Shown here piece by piece: positions 21,387 through 21,694 of a DNA stretch of 21,694 nucleotides. This DNA is from CAZVIJ01 sp964626735 (GTDB lineage: Bacteria > Patescibacteriota > Dojkabacteria > JAOAGR01), in contig CAZVIJ010000030.1 of NCBI GenBank assembly GCA_964626735.1, positions 1 through 21,694 on the forward strand, written 5' to 3'. Made by a program: the position numbers and the translations under genes. How positions within the stretch are numbered: position 1 is the first letter of the stretch; every line of letters begins with the position of its first letter. The notes beneath the pieces were generated by a model, which worked only from the letters and a program-made list of their open reading frames with translations, did not search any database and was not told the DNA's origin.

Positions 21387-21694
21387 ATGGCACACACCAT
21401 TAAACTCATCGTATATCCCGTAAAGGATGTAGAGAAAGCAAAAGCATTTTATACCGCATACTTGGGAGTTGCTCCCTACACGGATAGTCCGTATTACATC
21501 GGCTATAAAACCGATGAAATGGAAATCGGCTTGGATCCAAACTCAGATCTTGGTCCAATAGCGTATATCGATGTATCGGATATCAAGGAGAGCATACAAA
21601 CGTTGCTTGATAACGGTGGCGAAGTGGTACAGGATGTCCAAAACGTTGGAGGCGGATTAATGATTGCCAAAGTCAAAGATGCCGATGGCAACAT
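21387..21694 (+). CDS. VOC/glyoxalase-fold protein, partial (runs off right edge)
   Basis: The frame is open from the ATG at 21387 to the edge (102 full codons). The translation opens MAHTIKLIVYPVKDVEKAKA and continues FYTAYLGVAPYTDSPYYIGY, the VOC pattern of strand, helix with FY, and L-G-V. Then come EIGLDP, AYIDVSDIKESIQTLLDNGG and VGGGLMIAKVKDADGN, the start of the second beta-alpha-beta half ending in the D-x-G-N motif. Family members include glyoxalases, bleomycin-binding proteins and extradiol dioxygenases, and metal or substrate residues cannot be judged from this fragment. It is transcribed separately from the XRE gene, from a strong promoter that may also be under its influence. Confidence 0.88.
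   Translation, partial: MAHTIKLIVYPVKDVEKAKAFYTAYLGVAPYTDSPYYIGYKTDEMEIGLDPNSDLGPIAYIDVSDIKESIQTLLDNGGEVVQDVQNVGGGLMIAKVKDADGN

Noticed and set aside
1..21694. Alternative genetic code (TGA read as Gly or Trp)
   Set aside because: TGA ends the MORN, kinase-fold, HelD-like and ABC ATPase genes at family-appropriate lengths, so it is used as a stop.

Overview
The window reads as bacterial chromosome using the standard genetic code: TGA, TAG and TAA all end genes that make sense. No rRNA, tRNA, CRISPR array, IS element or prophage is visible. The genome is compact: starts overlap stops (ATGA, TGATG), most convergent pairs overlap at their tails, and many -10 boxes lie only 5-9 nt before the ATG, suggesting leaderless mRNAs. 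Surface proteins end in a single C-terminal membrane helix with a basic tail and there are no outer-membrane features. Together with many short genes of unknown family this suggests a monoderm bacterium, possibly of the Patescibacteria/CPR (Saccharibacteria-like). That placement is an inference from gene style, not from a marker gene.

Left part (1-4050): the 5' end of a membrane protein runs off the left edge on the minus strand. Diverging from it is a membrane-anchored MORN-2 repeat protein, which converges with an orphan DUF4118/HisKA/HATPase sensor kinase. Two proteins of unknown family follow on the minus strand. The second has a promoter interleaved with that of the next, plus-strand, operon.

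Centre (4050-9410): a divergent guanylate-kinase-fold protein is translationally coupled to a GT-C-type multi-pass membrane protein. Next come a HelD-like SF1 ATPase with a strong promoter and a palindrome-rich leader, an unrecognised 337-aa protein, and a hairpin terminator between convergent genes.

Envelope block (9413-18262): a membrane-anchored protein with papain-like Cys/His/Asn spacing diverges from a MacB/LolCDE-like ABC exporter (1047-aa FtsX permease plus ATPase). On the opposite strand an 869-aa beta-helix-like surface protein is coupled to an ASCH-domain protein. Upstream of it is a 183-aa secreted protein with a homologous C-terminal module. The two surface-protein genes have TGACA/TGTCA half-sites in their upstream regions.

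Right part (18410-end): peptidase E, a DUF2277 protein and a RibD-C/DHFR-like reductase lie in a row on the plus strand, followed by a converging COG4087-like HAD protein. A DUF2975-XRE regulator pair follows. Its promoter carries a perfect 12-bp inverted repeat whose right arm begins exactly at the -35 box. The window ends inside a VOC (glyoxalase-fold) gene with a near-consensus promoter 7 nt from its ATG.
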